From: a virus
DNA length: 64,000 bases
Virus record (IMG/VR): IMGVR_UViG_3300034198_023063
Span: 16,758-80,757 of that record
Reading direction: 5' to 3' (one strand)
Under the pieces are notes generated by a model, which was not told the origin of the DNA, did not search any database, and was given only the letters and a program-made list of their open reading frames with translations. The position numbers were made by a program, and so were the translations under genes. Shown here piece after piece: positions 20,612 to 28,934 of the stretch (the first letter of the stretch is position 1; every line of letters begins with the position of its first letter).

Positions 20612-21319
20612 TTACTTACTGGAAGACTTCTTTATACGATCTATAAGCTCGAAGATCTTTGGCTTTGGAATATCTGAAAGAGCAGTTATTTCTTCAGCTT
20701 TTTCATATTTCTCTTTAGATAATTTCTTTTTTAAGTCATCTAGAGAAATATTTTTTTCTTTCATTAGGTTAGAAAGAACTGCTGTTGGTGAAAGAGGGTT
20801 TTCTGGAGTAAGTTCTTCAAAATTAACTTTAGCTCCAATTTCATCTTGGCCAACGATATTAATCTTAAGGAAATTGCGGACGCATCGTACAAAGGCTCTA
20901 TTTTCAGCTATTGCTGCTAAATAATTTCTAGCAAAGCTCTGTGTATTATCTGGAGAAGCGTCAGCGAGTGCTTCGAAGATGATTTCCTTCCCATTAGTTT
21001 CATAGTTACTGCTCCAACAAATTGTACAACCAGCTATAACATATGACGGACTTGCTGATGGAATAGAGTACCCAACAGAGGTGAAACCTCTAATCTGGGC
21101 TAGCTCTTTGATGCCGCCTAGAAGGATAAGAAGATCCTTGTCCTCAAGCTTTGATATGTCAGTCTCTTGGGTTCTTTGCTTATTAGGAACAAGAAATTCT
21201 GGGCGAATCATTTTGCGCCAGTTTACAGATCCATCTTCATTGTAGACGTATGGAATTGGCGGATTCTCAAGAAGTCCATACTCATTTCTTGAAAATATTT
21301 TTGGAGGAATAGAACTCAT
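20612..21319 (-). CDS. Candidate recombination or annealing protein
   Basis: The product is 235 residues from the chosen start (MSSIPPK). An in-frame ATG six codons upstream exists, but a promoter whose -10 ends 6 bases before the inner ATG argues for the inner one. A central stretch with ARNYLAAIAENRAF and then VRNFLKINIVG resembles the helical core of Rad52/ERF-type single-strand annealing proteins, and a charged C-terminal helical tail (residues ~190-235) could bind partners. The family call is weak. It lies downstream of the replication operon but has its own promoter inside the upstream gene's end. Confidence 0.45.
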   Translation of the reverse strand: MSSIPPKIFSRNEYGLLENPPIPYVYNEDGSVNWRKMIRPEFLVPNKQRTQETDISKLEDKDLLILLGGIKELAQIRGFTSVGYSIPSASPSYVIAGCTICWSSNYETNGKEIIFEALADASPDNTQSFARNYLAAIAENRAFVRCVRNFLKINIVGQDEIGAKVNFEELTPENPLSPTAVLSNLMKEKNISLDDLKKKLSKEKYEKAEEITALSDIPKPKIFELIDRIKKSSSK

Positions 21320-21354
21320 CTTTGTAGTATGGATCAAATTTTTTCGTTAGTCAA
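21320..21354 (-). promoter_or_regulatory. Sigma-70-type promoter, leaderless architecture
   Basis: Read on the minus strand: TTGACT (21354-21349), 17-base spacer, CATACT (21331-21326), then 6 bases to the ATG at 21319. The expected +1 falls at about the start codon, leaving no room for a ribosome-binding site. The promoter lies inside the last codons of the upstream gene. It is one of the clearest members of a cassette repeated through the window. Confidence 0.65.
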
Positions 21355-22491
21355 GAAGTAAAAGCTGTCAGCCTCTTCTTTGAAAGAGTCGTCTAAGATT
21401 TGAGGCAAAGGGAAAGAGCCATTTCTAACATCTGGGTGATTAATTCCAGCCCGACAATGCCATTTGCTAGCGAACGTTTTCCCGCTTTTAATTATTATTT
21501 TATTTGTTTTGAAGAAAACTTTTGATTTATCAAGCCCATCTAAAAATGATAAATCCATTTTATTTAGCTTGTTAATTATTTTATAATTTAAATATTTTAG
21601 TTTTTCAGGCTCTAGGTCTTTATCGTTAAGGGATGTTATAATGTCATAATTAAATTTAAAAGACTCCAGTAAGTCTATAAAAGATGGATCTGAACCTTTT
21701 TGAACTTTAAAATATATTTTTTTAATTGAATTTTTATAAGTTAGTAAAATATTTTTAGAAATATCTCTATTTGTTACTATGGAAGCGGGACCATTTTTTA
21801 ATTGATCAGCAAGGTTTGCTTCTGAAAAAAATTCATCCATTCTAACTAATATTTCATTTTTTGAATCATTAGTTATTTTAAAACTGCAATCTGGAATTAA
21901 ATCCATAGTTGGAAATGAATAAACTTTCCCAATCGAAAGGGTTCTATCAAAATCATAATTTTCTTCAGGCGATAGTTTTGAAAGTATCTTTACTGCGATT
22001 TCTTCTGGTCTAATATTATTTATGAAATTACCAATAGGATTAAAAAAGTTTTTTGATGCTTTATTCGTATTGATGATTTCATTTTCGCCAAGCAGCAAAT
22101 TGTCAACAAGATAATCTGTTTTTAAAAATATTTGCGGAATTCCTTTTTCAGAACAGATGAGAGAATAAAATTTTGAAGAACCACAATAAAGCATTGAGTG
22201 GTTTAGCATATAGGCTTTTTCAGACAAACTGGTTTCTTTGTCTATGCAAGTGCGGCTGAATGGTTGTTTTTTGTCGTCTACAAAATTAACTATCTCTATA
22301 CTATTTTTAGATAAGAAAGGCTCAATTAATTGAACGACCCTACTCCAGAATACATAATTTAAATTTTGATCATCGTTTTGAGTTTCCAGCACTATGTATT
22401 TAGTGAATGGTAGTGGGAAAAACTTCTGATAAATAAAACTATCATTAGGCTCGATGCCTGTAGTAGAAGAAAAAGATTTAAGTAAATTCAT
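21334..22491 (-). CDS. Unknown protein, possibly GT-B glycosyltransferase-like
   Basis: A 385-residue soluble protein with no clear catalytic signature. A stretch near residues 90-125 (hydrophobic strand, CGSSKFYSL, then a strand ending GIPQIFLK) has the rhythm of the nucleotide-sugar site in GT9/GT-B enzymes, where a conserved small-residue turn is followed by a helix and 'GxPxI'. It overlaps the upstream GT4-type gene by 4 bp, so both are made together; that neighbour is the best argument for a glycan role. No membrane segment is present. It could equally be an accessory protein of the neighbouring transferase. Confidence 0.4.
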   Translation of the reverse strand: MNLLKSFSSTTGIEPNDSFIYQKFFPLPFTKYIVLETQNDDQNLNYVFWSRVVQLIEPFLSKNSIEIVNFVDDKKQPFSRTCIDKETSLSEKAYMLNHSMLYCGSSKFYSLICSEKGIPQIFLKTDYLVDNLLLGENEIINTNKASKNFFNPIGNFINNIRPEEIAVKILSKLSPEENYDFDRTLSIGKVYSFPTMDLIPDCSFKITNDSKNEILVRMDEFFSEANLADQLKNGPASIVTNRDISKNILLTYKNSIKKIYFKVQKGSDPSFIDLLESFKFNYDIITSLNDKDLEPEKLKYLNYKIINKLNKMDLSFLDGLDKSKVFFKTNKIIIKSGKTFASKWHCRAGINHPDVRNGSFPLPQILDDSFKEEADSFYFLTNEKI

Positions 22492-24353
22492 GGAACTAAA
22501 ACAGAATGAAAATTATTAATAGAAAAATTATCAAGGCAATAAATCGACTCAAAGTTATTTCTAAGAAATTCTAAATTGCTTAAATCTTTGCCTTGAACGA
22601 GAACTTCATGGACGTCAGTATTACCAAAGAATATTTCAGCAGAATCTTTATTTGTATGAACAAATATTTTTTTATTTGGTTGTTTTTTCTTTATAGAAGA
22701 AATGATTTTAGTTGATAAAAAAACATTCTCCTTGGAAGAATTTATACTAACAAAAATTCTGTCTTTCTTTTCGCTGTCTATGAATAAATTATCTACAGTA
22801 GTATTTTTAAATTTTGCTACTTCTTGCCTAGCAACATCTCTAAAAAATCCAACAATAGCATCTCTGGGAACGCCAGAATTTATTTTTTCAATCCAGTGCG
22901 TTAGACCTTCGTCGTTATCTTTGACTATTCTGCCTAGAATTTTAAAATATAAAGTTTTAAGCCATAAAATATTATCTTCTATGTTATCTATATTTGCTTC
23001 TGGGTTAGCTTTTGAATTTTTACTGTCTTCTGGACAATATTCTGAAAAGGGTTGCGAATCTAAAAATTTTTCTATTTTTCCACCAATAAAAGAGGCGGAA
23101 AAATTTTCAATTACCCATTTCCTAGCGGTTCTTCCCATTTTTTGTTTTTGAGACGAATCCATTTTGAAAACAGTTTCTAGATTTTTAGCAATTGATTTGG
23201 GGCAAGTTGAAGCTTTAATAAACTCCGTCCCGAATTCTCTATATTCACTCCAGTCTAGAGGAATTGATGCGGCTTCTGGACAGCACATTTCTTCTCCGCA
23301 GCTATAGTTTGTAACTAAAGTAATTAAGCCAGTAAGCTTCGCTTCTTGTATGGGTATTTCCTGACCGCCGCTAGTAAAGGGATGACAATAAACATCCATG
23401 CAATTGTATATTTCATTTAATTGCTTTTCATTAACGCCGCAAGCAACACCAGTGGTTATTTGAGAATTATTAGTCCTGCAAAATTTACAACTGACTTCAG
23501 GGCCAGAGAAATTTTTAATTTCATACGCTTTGCAATTTCTACAAACGTATGTAGTCAAAACATCCGACTCTGCAACTCCAGTTTCTTTGCATAGTTTATG
23601 AATATTCCAACCTTCTTGCCAATGAGTGTGTAGAAGTAATTTTGCTGAAATCTGAGGATTGACGTCTTTGAAAATTTTAAAACCCTGTAGCAGATTAGGA
23701 ACGGATTTTCTTAATTGATTTCTAAAAACAAATCCTATAATAAAATCTTTTTTTGGTATGTTGTTATTTTTTCTAATTTCATCCTTTTCTTCTTGAGGCA
23801 GCGGTTTGAAGTCGGAAATATAAATAGCTCCATGAAGGGTTTTAACGTGAGATAAACCGATCCTGTGCATTTCTTTCTCAGCAAAACTAGACCATACCCA
23901 ATAGTTTTTAATTTTAGGAGCTTGAGATATGGCGGATGGAAGAAGCGGCAATGAATCTAAAGTGGTCCATATTACAGAATTAATTTTATTAAACCAAGGC
24001 TTATCAATGCAATAATCTACACCCCAAAAATCTTGAACTCCTATATAGAAATCTGGTTTTTCATTTTCTATTATTTTATCTATTTCAAATGCTCCATATG
24101 AATATAGTCTAGTTTTATCTGGAGAACTATTAAAATCTTGAAGTTCTGGGCCTTGGCTTGGTACTACGCCAACGCTTCTCCAAGGGGTTCTTTCTAGCTC
24201 TGGATGATTTTTTGTTACTCCTCCAGCCAAGCTAATTATATCATACTTTCCAGTATTATATAAATAAGAAAGAATGGCCTTGGCATTTCTGCCAAAGCCA
24301 GTCTTACTAAGAGCAAAATCGCTATGAAAAACTATTTTCTTCTTTTTTACCAT
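22488..24353 (-). CDS. GT4-type glycosyltransferase with inserted zinc ribbon
   Basis: Of 621 residues, the first ~430 look like a GT-B, GT4-family retaining glycosyltransferase: an N-terminal Rossmann half with HSDFALSKTGFGR, and a C-terminal half with the acceptor/donor block around residues 320-350 (SGGQEIPIQEA, equivalent to the E-x7-E region). Between the halves lies a CxxC-x14-CxxC module (Cys271, 274, 289, 292), a zinc ribbon that is not normal for GT4 enzymes. The C-terminal ~190 residues form a separate, unrecognised domain. It overlaps genes on both sides by 4-7 bp. Transfer of a nucleotide-activated sugar is likely; donor and acceptor are unknown. Confidence 0.7.
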   Translation of the reverse strand: MVKKKKIVFHSDFALSKTGFGRNAKAILSYLYNTGKYDIISLAGGVTKNHPELERTPWRSVGVVPSQGPELQDFNSSPDKTRLYSYGAFEIDKIIENEKPDFYIGVQDFWGVDYCIDKPWFNKINSVIWTTLDSLPLLPSAISQAPKIKNYWVWSSFAEKEMHRIGLSHVKTLHGAIYISDFKPLPQEEKDEIRKNNNIPKKDFIIGFVFRNQLRKSVPNLLQGFKIFKDVNPQISAKLLLHTHWQEGWNIHKLCKETGVAESDVLTTYVCRNCKAYEIKNFSGPEVSCKFCRTNNSQITTGVACGVNEKQLNEIYNCMDVYCHPFTSGGQEIPIQEAKLTGLITLVTNYSCGEEMCCPEAASIPLDWSEYREFGTEFIKASTCPKSIAKNLETVFKMDSSQKQKMGRTARKWVIENFSASFIGGKIEKFLDSQPFSEYCPEDSKNSKANPEANIDNIEDNILWLKTLYFKILGRIVKDNDEGLTHWIEKINSGVPRDAIVGFFRDVARQEVAKFKNTTVDNLFIDSEKKDRIFVSINSSKENVFLSTKIISSIKKKQPNKKIFVHTNKDSAEIFFGNTDVHEVLVQGKDLSNLEFLRNNFESIYCLDNFSINNFHSVLVP

Positions 24354-24922
24354 AGATCATCGTCCGAAGACTCCTGCTTGGGTGCCTCTTCCTTTTTTGG
24401 AGCGGCCTGAGCGGGAGCAGCGGTCGATTTATTATCTTGTTCCTTCATTGCCTTTTCAAAGATTTTTGCCAAAGACAACATAAAATAAGATTCAAGCTTG
24501 ATAGCTTCGCCAAAAGTAAAACCGATTAGGAATGAAGTTTTATCTTGAGCATTTTCTCGGCTTTCCTTAGATACAGAAAGTGAGTAGCCAACTTGAGAAA
24601 TCTGATTTGGATTATCCTTGCTGGCGCGATTGTATGGAGAAAACTTAATTCGAGTTACTTGTTTAGGAGAATCGTGAAAGCCGTTGAATTCAGCATTTCT
24701 ACGCATGGCTGAAATAATGTCTCCAATCTCAGTAGAACTGATTTTGACAGAGGCAGACATTTTTGGATTTTGAGCGTTTCCAGCGAAAGAGCCACGCTTC
24801 TTGGCTTCATCCCAACTAGATTGCTTGATTAGGTTAATATAGACGCAGTCGTCCTTGGCTGAAAAGTTGAACGAACATCCAGTCCCAGTGTTTTTTGGAT
24901 TCGGTTTATAAAATTGAATCAT
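24347..24922 (-). CDS. Single-stranded DNA-binding protein (phage SSB-like)
   Basis: The 191-residue product has a compact N-terminal domain of ~150 residues with alternating strands, followed by an Ala/Pro/Lys/Glu-rich linker and the acidic C-terminus SSDDDLW. That layout (DNA-binding core, disordered linker, acidic tip ending in an aromatic) matches SSB proteins, whose tip recruits replication partners. The core does not show the standard OB-fold SSB signature, so it may be a phage-specific or Whirly-like fold. It lies directly downstream of the polymerase gene and has a TTGACA promoter overlapping the polymerase's last codons, which would allow high separate expression. Confidence 0.6.
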   Translation of the reverse strand: MIQFYKPNPKNTGTGCSFNFSAKDDCVYINLIKQSSWDEAKKRGSFAGNAQNPKMSASVKISSTEIGDIISAMRRNAEFNGFHDSPKQVTRIKFSPYNRASKDNPNQISQVGYSLSVSKESRENAQDKTSFLIGFTFGEAIKLESYFMLSLAKIFEKAMKEQDNKSTAAPAQAAPKKEEAPKQESSDDDLW

Positions 24923-24958
24923 ACGATATATGATGCTCTTTTTACTCTAGATTGTCAA
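24923..24958 (-). promoter_or_regulatory. Sigma-70-type promoter for the SSB-like gene
   Basis: Minus strand: TTGACA (24958-24953) lies in the last codons of the polymerase gene. A -10 can be read as CATCAT after 17 bases (7 bases before the ATG) or CATATA after 20 (4 bases before the ATG). Either choice puts transcription start at or next to the start codon, and no Shine-Dalgarno sequence is visible. Confidence 0.55.
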
Positions 24959-27509
24959 GATTTTTTTCTTTAAGCTCAGACAATTTTGTATATATTTTTA
25001 GTGTTTGAACGCCGAAAGTTTCTGCGAAAACACAGTCTTGCTTTTTGGTTCCTTTAACGATAACTATGTCTTCAGTTTCGGGCAGATAATCGTTATTTGC
25101 CGACTTGTTAAAGTCGATTTTATCATTAAAGGTAAGGATGGGAATTGATCCATACTCGTCAGACACAATCATCTTAAATGTTCTGGTTTTCTTTTCGTTT
25201 TTGGATACCCATTGGGAACTTTCTTCAACTTTGCCAACTATAAATACAGTAGAGTTATCTTGTTTATTTGGTAAGTCTTTCAATGTGACTAGATTAGGCA
25301 TCTTCTGAGAGAATATCTCAAATAAAGATTTGTCGTAGCTGTATCCAAGAAGTTTAGTTTCATAAAACCAATTAGCAAAGCTTTCTGATTTATTATTTTG
25401 CTGGTAGATCTTTAAATAAGGATCATATTTCTTTTTGATTGTCTGAAATCTAGATTCTTTAATTAAAAGCTTGCCATTTTCATTCTTTGTCTCTGATAGC
25501 TTTTTAAGAACTTTAATTAAATCAAACTCAAATTCTGAACCAAATTGAATGGCTAACACTTTTTCCTTATCAGTAAGAATATTCCATAATTGAGCCTCTA
25601 GCACAACTCTGCTTCTTGAAGATGAGAATCCATCTAACGCACCGGCTTGAATTAAAGCTGAAACAACTCCAATAGATAGCCCGACTTCTTTTGCTGCCTC
25701 AAAAACTTCGAACTTGTTTGAATGATCTGATTTAAAGTTTTTAAGCTTTTCCATCGTTTTTTCAGAAATACCCTTGATCGAAGACAATCCGAATCTAATG
25801 TCTTCTCCTTGAATTGAAAAATCTGTTTCTGATTTTAAGATATGCGGGCCAAGAAGCTTTATGCCGAAATGCCTAAGTTCTTTCTGTATTTTTGAAATTT
25901 CTTCTAGAGGAGCAGGTTCATGCTTAGTCATCTCAAGCAGAGCGAGGAAAAAATGTTTTGGATACTTGAATTTTAAGTAAATAGTGCAAGCAGCCAATGC
26001 GGCATAACTCATTGAATGAGATTTATTGAAAGAGTAGTTTGCGGAGTTTTCTAAAATTCTCCACAGAATATCTCCAATCTCGGGAGCTAATTTATTTTCC
26101 TTAATTTTTTCAGAAATCTTTTCTTGCCACTTCTTTACTTCTTCTACCTTCTTTTTGCCAACAATTCGACGCAAAACTTCAGCTTCATCAAGAGTGAAGC
26201 CAATCTTGTTGGACATTTTCATTAACTGCTCTTGGTAAAGAGCTACGCCGCCACTTGAGCTAAGAACAGAATCAAAGAAAGGATGAATTGGTTCGTAAAC
26301 ATTGTTGTTAGTAAAATTAGCGTATTGATCTACGAACTCCAAGGCTCCGGGGCGAGCCAATGCAAGTACACCACTTAATTCTTCTAGATTTTTCGGTTTA
26401 ACTTTTTTACAAACCTTGAAATTTGTATCAGCTTCAATTTGAAAAATTCCATGAGGAGTTTTTAAATCGGCTAGTTGTTGATAAATGAACGGATCGTTAA
26501 AATCTATATCGTTAACGTTTATTCCAACTAACTTGCAGACTCTATCGACTATTGAAACGCTTCGCAAACCTAACAAGTCAAGTTTAACATTGAACGTGGA
26601 TGCCCAGTTCATGTCATAGCTAGAGACCTGTTCCTTGTCGCTAGTAAGTTCAGTAGGGCAGCTTTTATCCATCGGGTAGTACGAAAGCATCATGCCAGAT
26701 GCATGAACGCTTTTATTTTTGATTAAACTTCTTAATTTAAGAGCGGTATTGTAAACCCTTGGATTTTCATTACACCATTTCTTGAACTCTTCCACTTCGT
26801 CATAAGCGTCTTTCAGATCCATGACTTGGCCGAAAGTCTTCGGAATTAAAGAGCTTACGTCATTCATTTCTGTTTCTGTCTTTTCTTCTATTATTTTACC
26901 ACATTCTTTGATTAGTAGTTTGCCACTCAAAGTGGTTAATGTTAAAATTTTAGAAGTCCTTCCAGAGAATAACTGCTCTAGGAATTTAATTACTTTATAG
27001 CGATTATAGTAGCAAATATCAATGTCAACATCGCACATTAAAGATCCATCAAGATAAGTAATGCCATCGACTACTTGCTTCTTGGCTCGAATCTTAGAGA
27101 TGAAACGCTCAAAGAATAGTTCGTATTTGATTGGATCTACCTTGGTAACCCCCAACAAATAAAGAATAAGGCTGCCAGCAGCAGAGCCGCGTCCAAGACC
27201 AACAGGAATGGAGTTTTCGTTGCAATAATTAACAACAGTCCATACTAATAGAACATAATCTAGAAATCCAAGCTCTTTAATGGTTTCCAGTTCATACTTT
27301 ACTCTTTCTGAATATTTAGAGTATTCTTCTTTCGGAATTTTTAATTTCTTAAAATTGCTTCTGCAAACTTGAATCAAAAAGTCATAGTTAGAAGACTCTT
27401 CTTTTAGGCCGTATTGAGTCTTGAGCCGGTTCTCTATATTAAATTCTGGCAAACGAACGCCATACAATGGAAGCTTTATATTGTCAAACGCAGATTCAAA
27501 TTTATTCAT
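24942..27509 (-). CDS. dnaE: DNA polymerase III alpha, polymerase part without PHP domain
   Basis: An 855-residue C-family polymerase that begins at the linker after the PHP domain. Visible motifs: GRGSAAGS (106-113), the CDVDIDI block with catalytic Asp162 and Asp164, SVHASGMM (~268-275), KLDLLGLR with the third catalytic Asp311, a YQEQLMKMS/RRIVGKKK block, and FNKSHSMSYAAL. A C-terminal OB-type domain follows near residues 745-830. It acts as the replicative DNA polymerase. The missing PHP domain is encoded separately at 28134-28901, with a DnaQ-type exonuclease between. It overlaps the exonuclease gene by 4 bp. Normal DnaE is about 1160 residues, so together the two parts make up a near-complete alpha subunit. 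Confidence 0.92.
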   Translation of the reverse strand: MNKFESAFDNIKLPLYGVRLPEFNIENRLKTQYGLKEESSNYDFLIQVCRSNFKKLKIPKEEYSKYSERVKYELETIKELGFLDYVLLVWTVVNYCNENSIPVGLGRGSAAGSLILYLLGVTKVDPIKYELFFERFISKIRAKKQVVDGITYLDGSLMCDVDIDICYYNRYKVIKFLEQLFSGRTSKILTLTTLSGKLLIKECGKIIEEKTETEMNDVSSLIPKTFGQVMDLKDAYDEVEEFKKWCNENPRVYNTALKLRSLIKNKSVHASGMMLSYYPMDKSCPTELTSDKEQVSSYDMNWASTFNVKLDLLGLRSVSIVDRVCKLVGINVNDIDFNDPFIYQQLADLKTPHGIFQIEADTNFKVCKKVKPKNLEELSGVLALARPGALEFVDQYANFTNNNVYEPIHPFFDSVLSSSGGVALYQEQLMKMSNKIGFTLDEAEVLRRIVGKKKVEEVKKWQEKISEKIKENKLAPEIGDILWRILENSANYSFNKSHSMSYAALAACTIYLKFKYPKHFFLALLEMTKHEPAPLEEISKIQKELRHFGIKLLGPHILKSETDFSIQGEDIRFGLSSIKGISEKTMEKLKNFKSDHSNKFEVFEAAKEVGLSIGVVSALIQAGALDGFSSSRSRVVLEAQLWNILTDKEKVLAIQFGSEFEFDLIKVLKKLSETKNENGKLLIKESRFQTIKKKYDPYLKIYQQNNKSESFANWFYETKLLGYSYDKSLFEIFSQKMPNLVTLKDLPNKQDNSTVFIVGKVEESSQWVSKNEKKTRTFKMIVSDEYGSIPILTFNDKIDFNKSANNDYLPETEDIVIVKGTKKQDCVFAETFGVQTLKIYTKLSELKEKNLDNLE

Positions 27510-28144
27510 ATCTCGACTTGAAATTTAATTTTATTCCACACTTTTAGATTTAACTCCAAATCTACAATAGCATTGTGGAGATTTTCGTAATCATGCTCTA
27601 TGTTATAATCTTTTCCGAGAGAAGTTAAATTAGTTTTAATGCCTTTTCTATAAGTATGAAGCAACTTGTATTGATATTCTACAAGGGACTCTTTTGGCAT
27701 TTTAGGAATTCCATATTTGATTCCTTTAGCCAAGCAATTAGTATCAAGGATTTTATTAACTAGATGGCTAGCTCGCATTCCTTTGAGTAAATACATCTCT
27801 TTTATTAAATACAAGTCGAAGCCAAGAATATTATGACCAACAATATAGTCAGAACACTCAAGCCAATCCCTAACAGTACTAAACACATCATCAAATTTCT
27901 TGCCAGTTGTTCTAATAAGTTCTTCTGGATATCTTGTGATTCTTCTCGCATCTTCAGATATTTTAAGGTTTGTGTCCCATTTAACAAGAAAATCTCGCTC
28001 GTCGACTTTTTTTCCGCCAACAGTGCTTAGCATCGCTATTTGCCAAGGTAGATTTTGACAGAAATTAAGGCAAAGATTAAGTGTTTCGCAGTCGATAAAA
28101 ACAAGTTTTTTAGACTTGTCAAATCTTAATAGTTCATTTTCCAT
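27506..28144 (-). CDS. DnaQ-like 3'-5' exonuclease (DEDDh), proofreading subunit
   Basis: A 212-residue exonuclease of the DnaQ/epsilon family. The DEDDh residues are visible: Asp18 and Glu20 in FIDCET, Asp110 in HNILGFD, and His190/Asp195 in HNAIVD. It would remove mismatched 3' ends for the replicative polymerase. It overlaps the polymerase gene by 4 bp and the PHP gene by 11 bp, so it is coupled to both. The order PHP, exonuclease, polymerase reproduces as separate genes the domain order of Gram-positive PolC. No clamp-binding motif is obvious. Confidence 0.88.
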   Translation of the reverse strand: MENELLRFDKSKKLVFIDCETLNLCLNFCQNLPWQIAMLSTVGGKKVDERDFLVKWDTNLKISEDARRITRYPEELIRTTGKKFDDVFSTVRDWLECSDYIVGHNILGFDLYLIKEMYLLKGMRASHLVNKILDTNCLAKGIKYGIPKMPKESLVEYQYKLLHTYRKGIKTNLTSLGKDYNIEHDYENLHNAIVDLELNLKVWNKIKFQVEI

Positions 28145-28901
28145 ATTTTTCCTTGAATGATTCTGCGCAAAATTCGTTAGACGAAAAGTGGTCTAAGTTT
28201 GGTTTATTTAAAGTAGTTCTATTAGAAATACATCTGAAAGTTAAATACGTTAGAAAGTCTTCTTTGTTTTCGTAATACACAGATTGACTTTGCACTATAG
28301 AAGACTTGTCGAGAATTGTATCGTTAACCTTACGACTCAAAATACCATCGAAAGGCAAATTATTATCTTCAACAAAATAAATCAAATCGCAAAAACTAAA
28401 ATCAGGAACGCAAATGCTATAAGTTAAGTTATTCTTAAAAATATAGGAGTCGTAAAATGGTATTGCCATTAGAAGATTATCTTTATTCCATAGCTCTTTT
28501 AGAACTTTACAATCTATTCTTGGGTAATAATAAAATCCAGTAGTGCTGGCTGTTGTGGATATTTTAATTAGATCCTTATACCCTTCAGCATTTTTGATAA
28601 AGATTATTACTTTGTGCTCTTTATCTTTTGACTCAGTGGTCTTATTATTTATATCATCACATATCGTGAGCCTAAGCCCAAACCTTAAATCAATCTTCGA
28701 TTCTTCGCAAGACTTGTACGCCTCTAGAAAACCAGAAATAGAATCTTCAACCAAATATAGTTTGTTTAATTTAAGTTTTAAAGCAATATCTATTATTGAG
28801 CTTGGTTCATGCTCTGAGCTAGACCCAGCCTTAGAAAGCGTCAAAATAGATTTCCCAAGACTATAATGGGATTTGAAAAGAGGAATGGCTGAGTAGTCCA
28901 T
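28134..28901 (-). CDS. PHP domain of DNA polymerase III alpha as a separate gene
   Basis: A 255-residue protein matching the N-terminal PHP part of a DnaE-type polymerase: it opens with a FKSHYSLG-type motif (the first metal-site region of PHP domains), followed by SSSEHEPSSIIDIALKLK, which corresponds to the helix after it, and a YYYPRID segment. Several canonical metal-binding His are absent (for example the HxH of motif I appears only as SHYS), so phosphoesterase activity is doubtful and a structural role in the polymerase is more likely. It is the first of three overlapping genes (PHP, exonuclease, polymerase). The start is ATG at 28901, directly after a promoter-like element. Confidence 0.75.
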   Translation of the reverse strand: MDYSAIPLFKSHYSLGKSILTLSKAGSSSEHEPSSIIDIALKLKLNKLYLVEDSISGFLEAYKSCEESKIDLRFGLRLTICDDINNKTTESKDKEHKVIIFIKNAEGYKDLIKISTTASTTGFYYYPRIDCKVLKELWNKDNLLMAIPFYDSYIFKNNLTYSICVPDFSFCDLIYFVEDNNLPFDGILSRKVNDTILDKSSIVQSQSVYYENKEDFLTYLTFRCISNRTTLNKPNLDHFSSNEFCAESFKEKYGK

Positions 28902-28934
28902 GGGATATGGTGGGCGATAGGTTCAATAAGTCAA
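28902..28934 (-). promoter_or_regulatory. Putative promoter for the split polymerase operon
   Basis: Minus strand: TTGACT (28934-28929) lies just after the stop of the upstream nuclease gene. The -10 is less certain: ACCATA at 17 bases, CCATAT at 18 or CATATC at 19, ending 2-4 bases before the ATG. This is the tightest and weakest member of the leaderless promoter cassette in the replication block. Confidence 0.4.
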
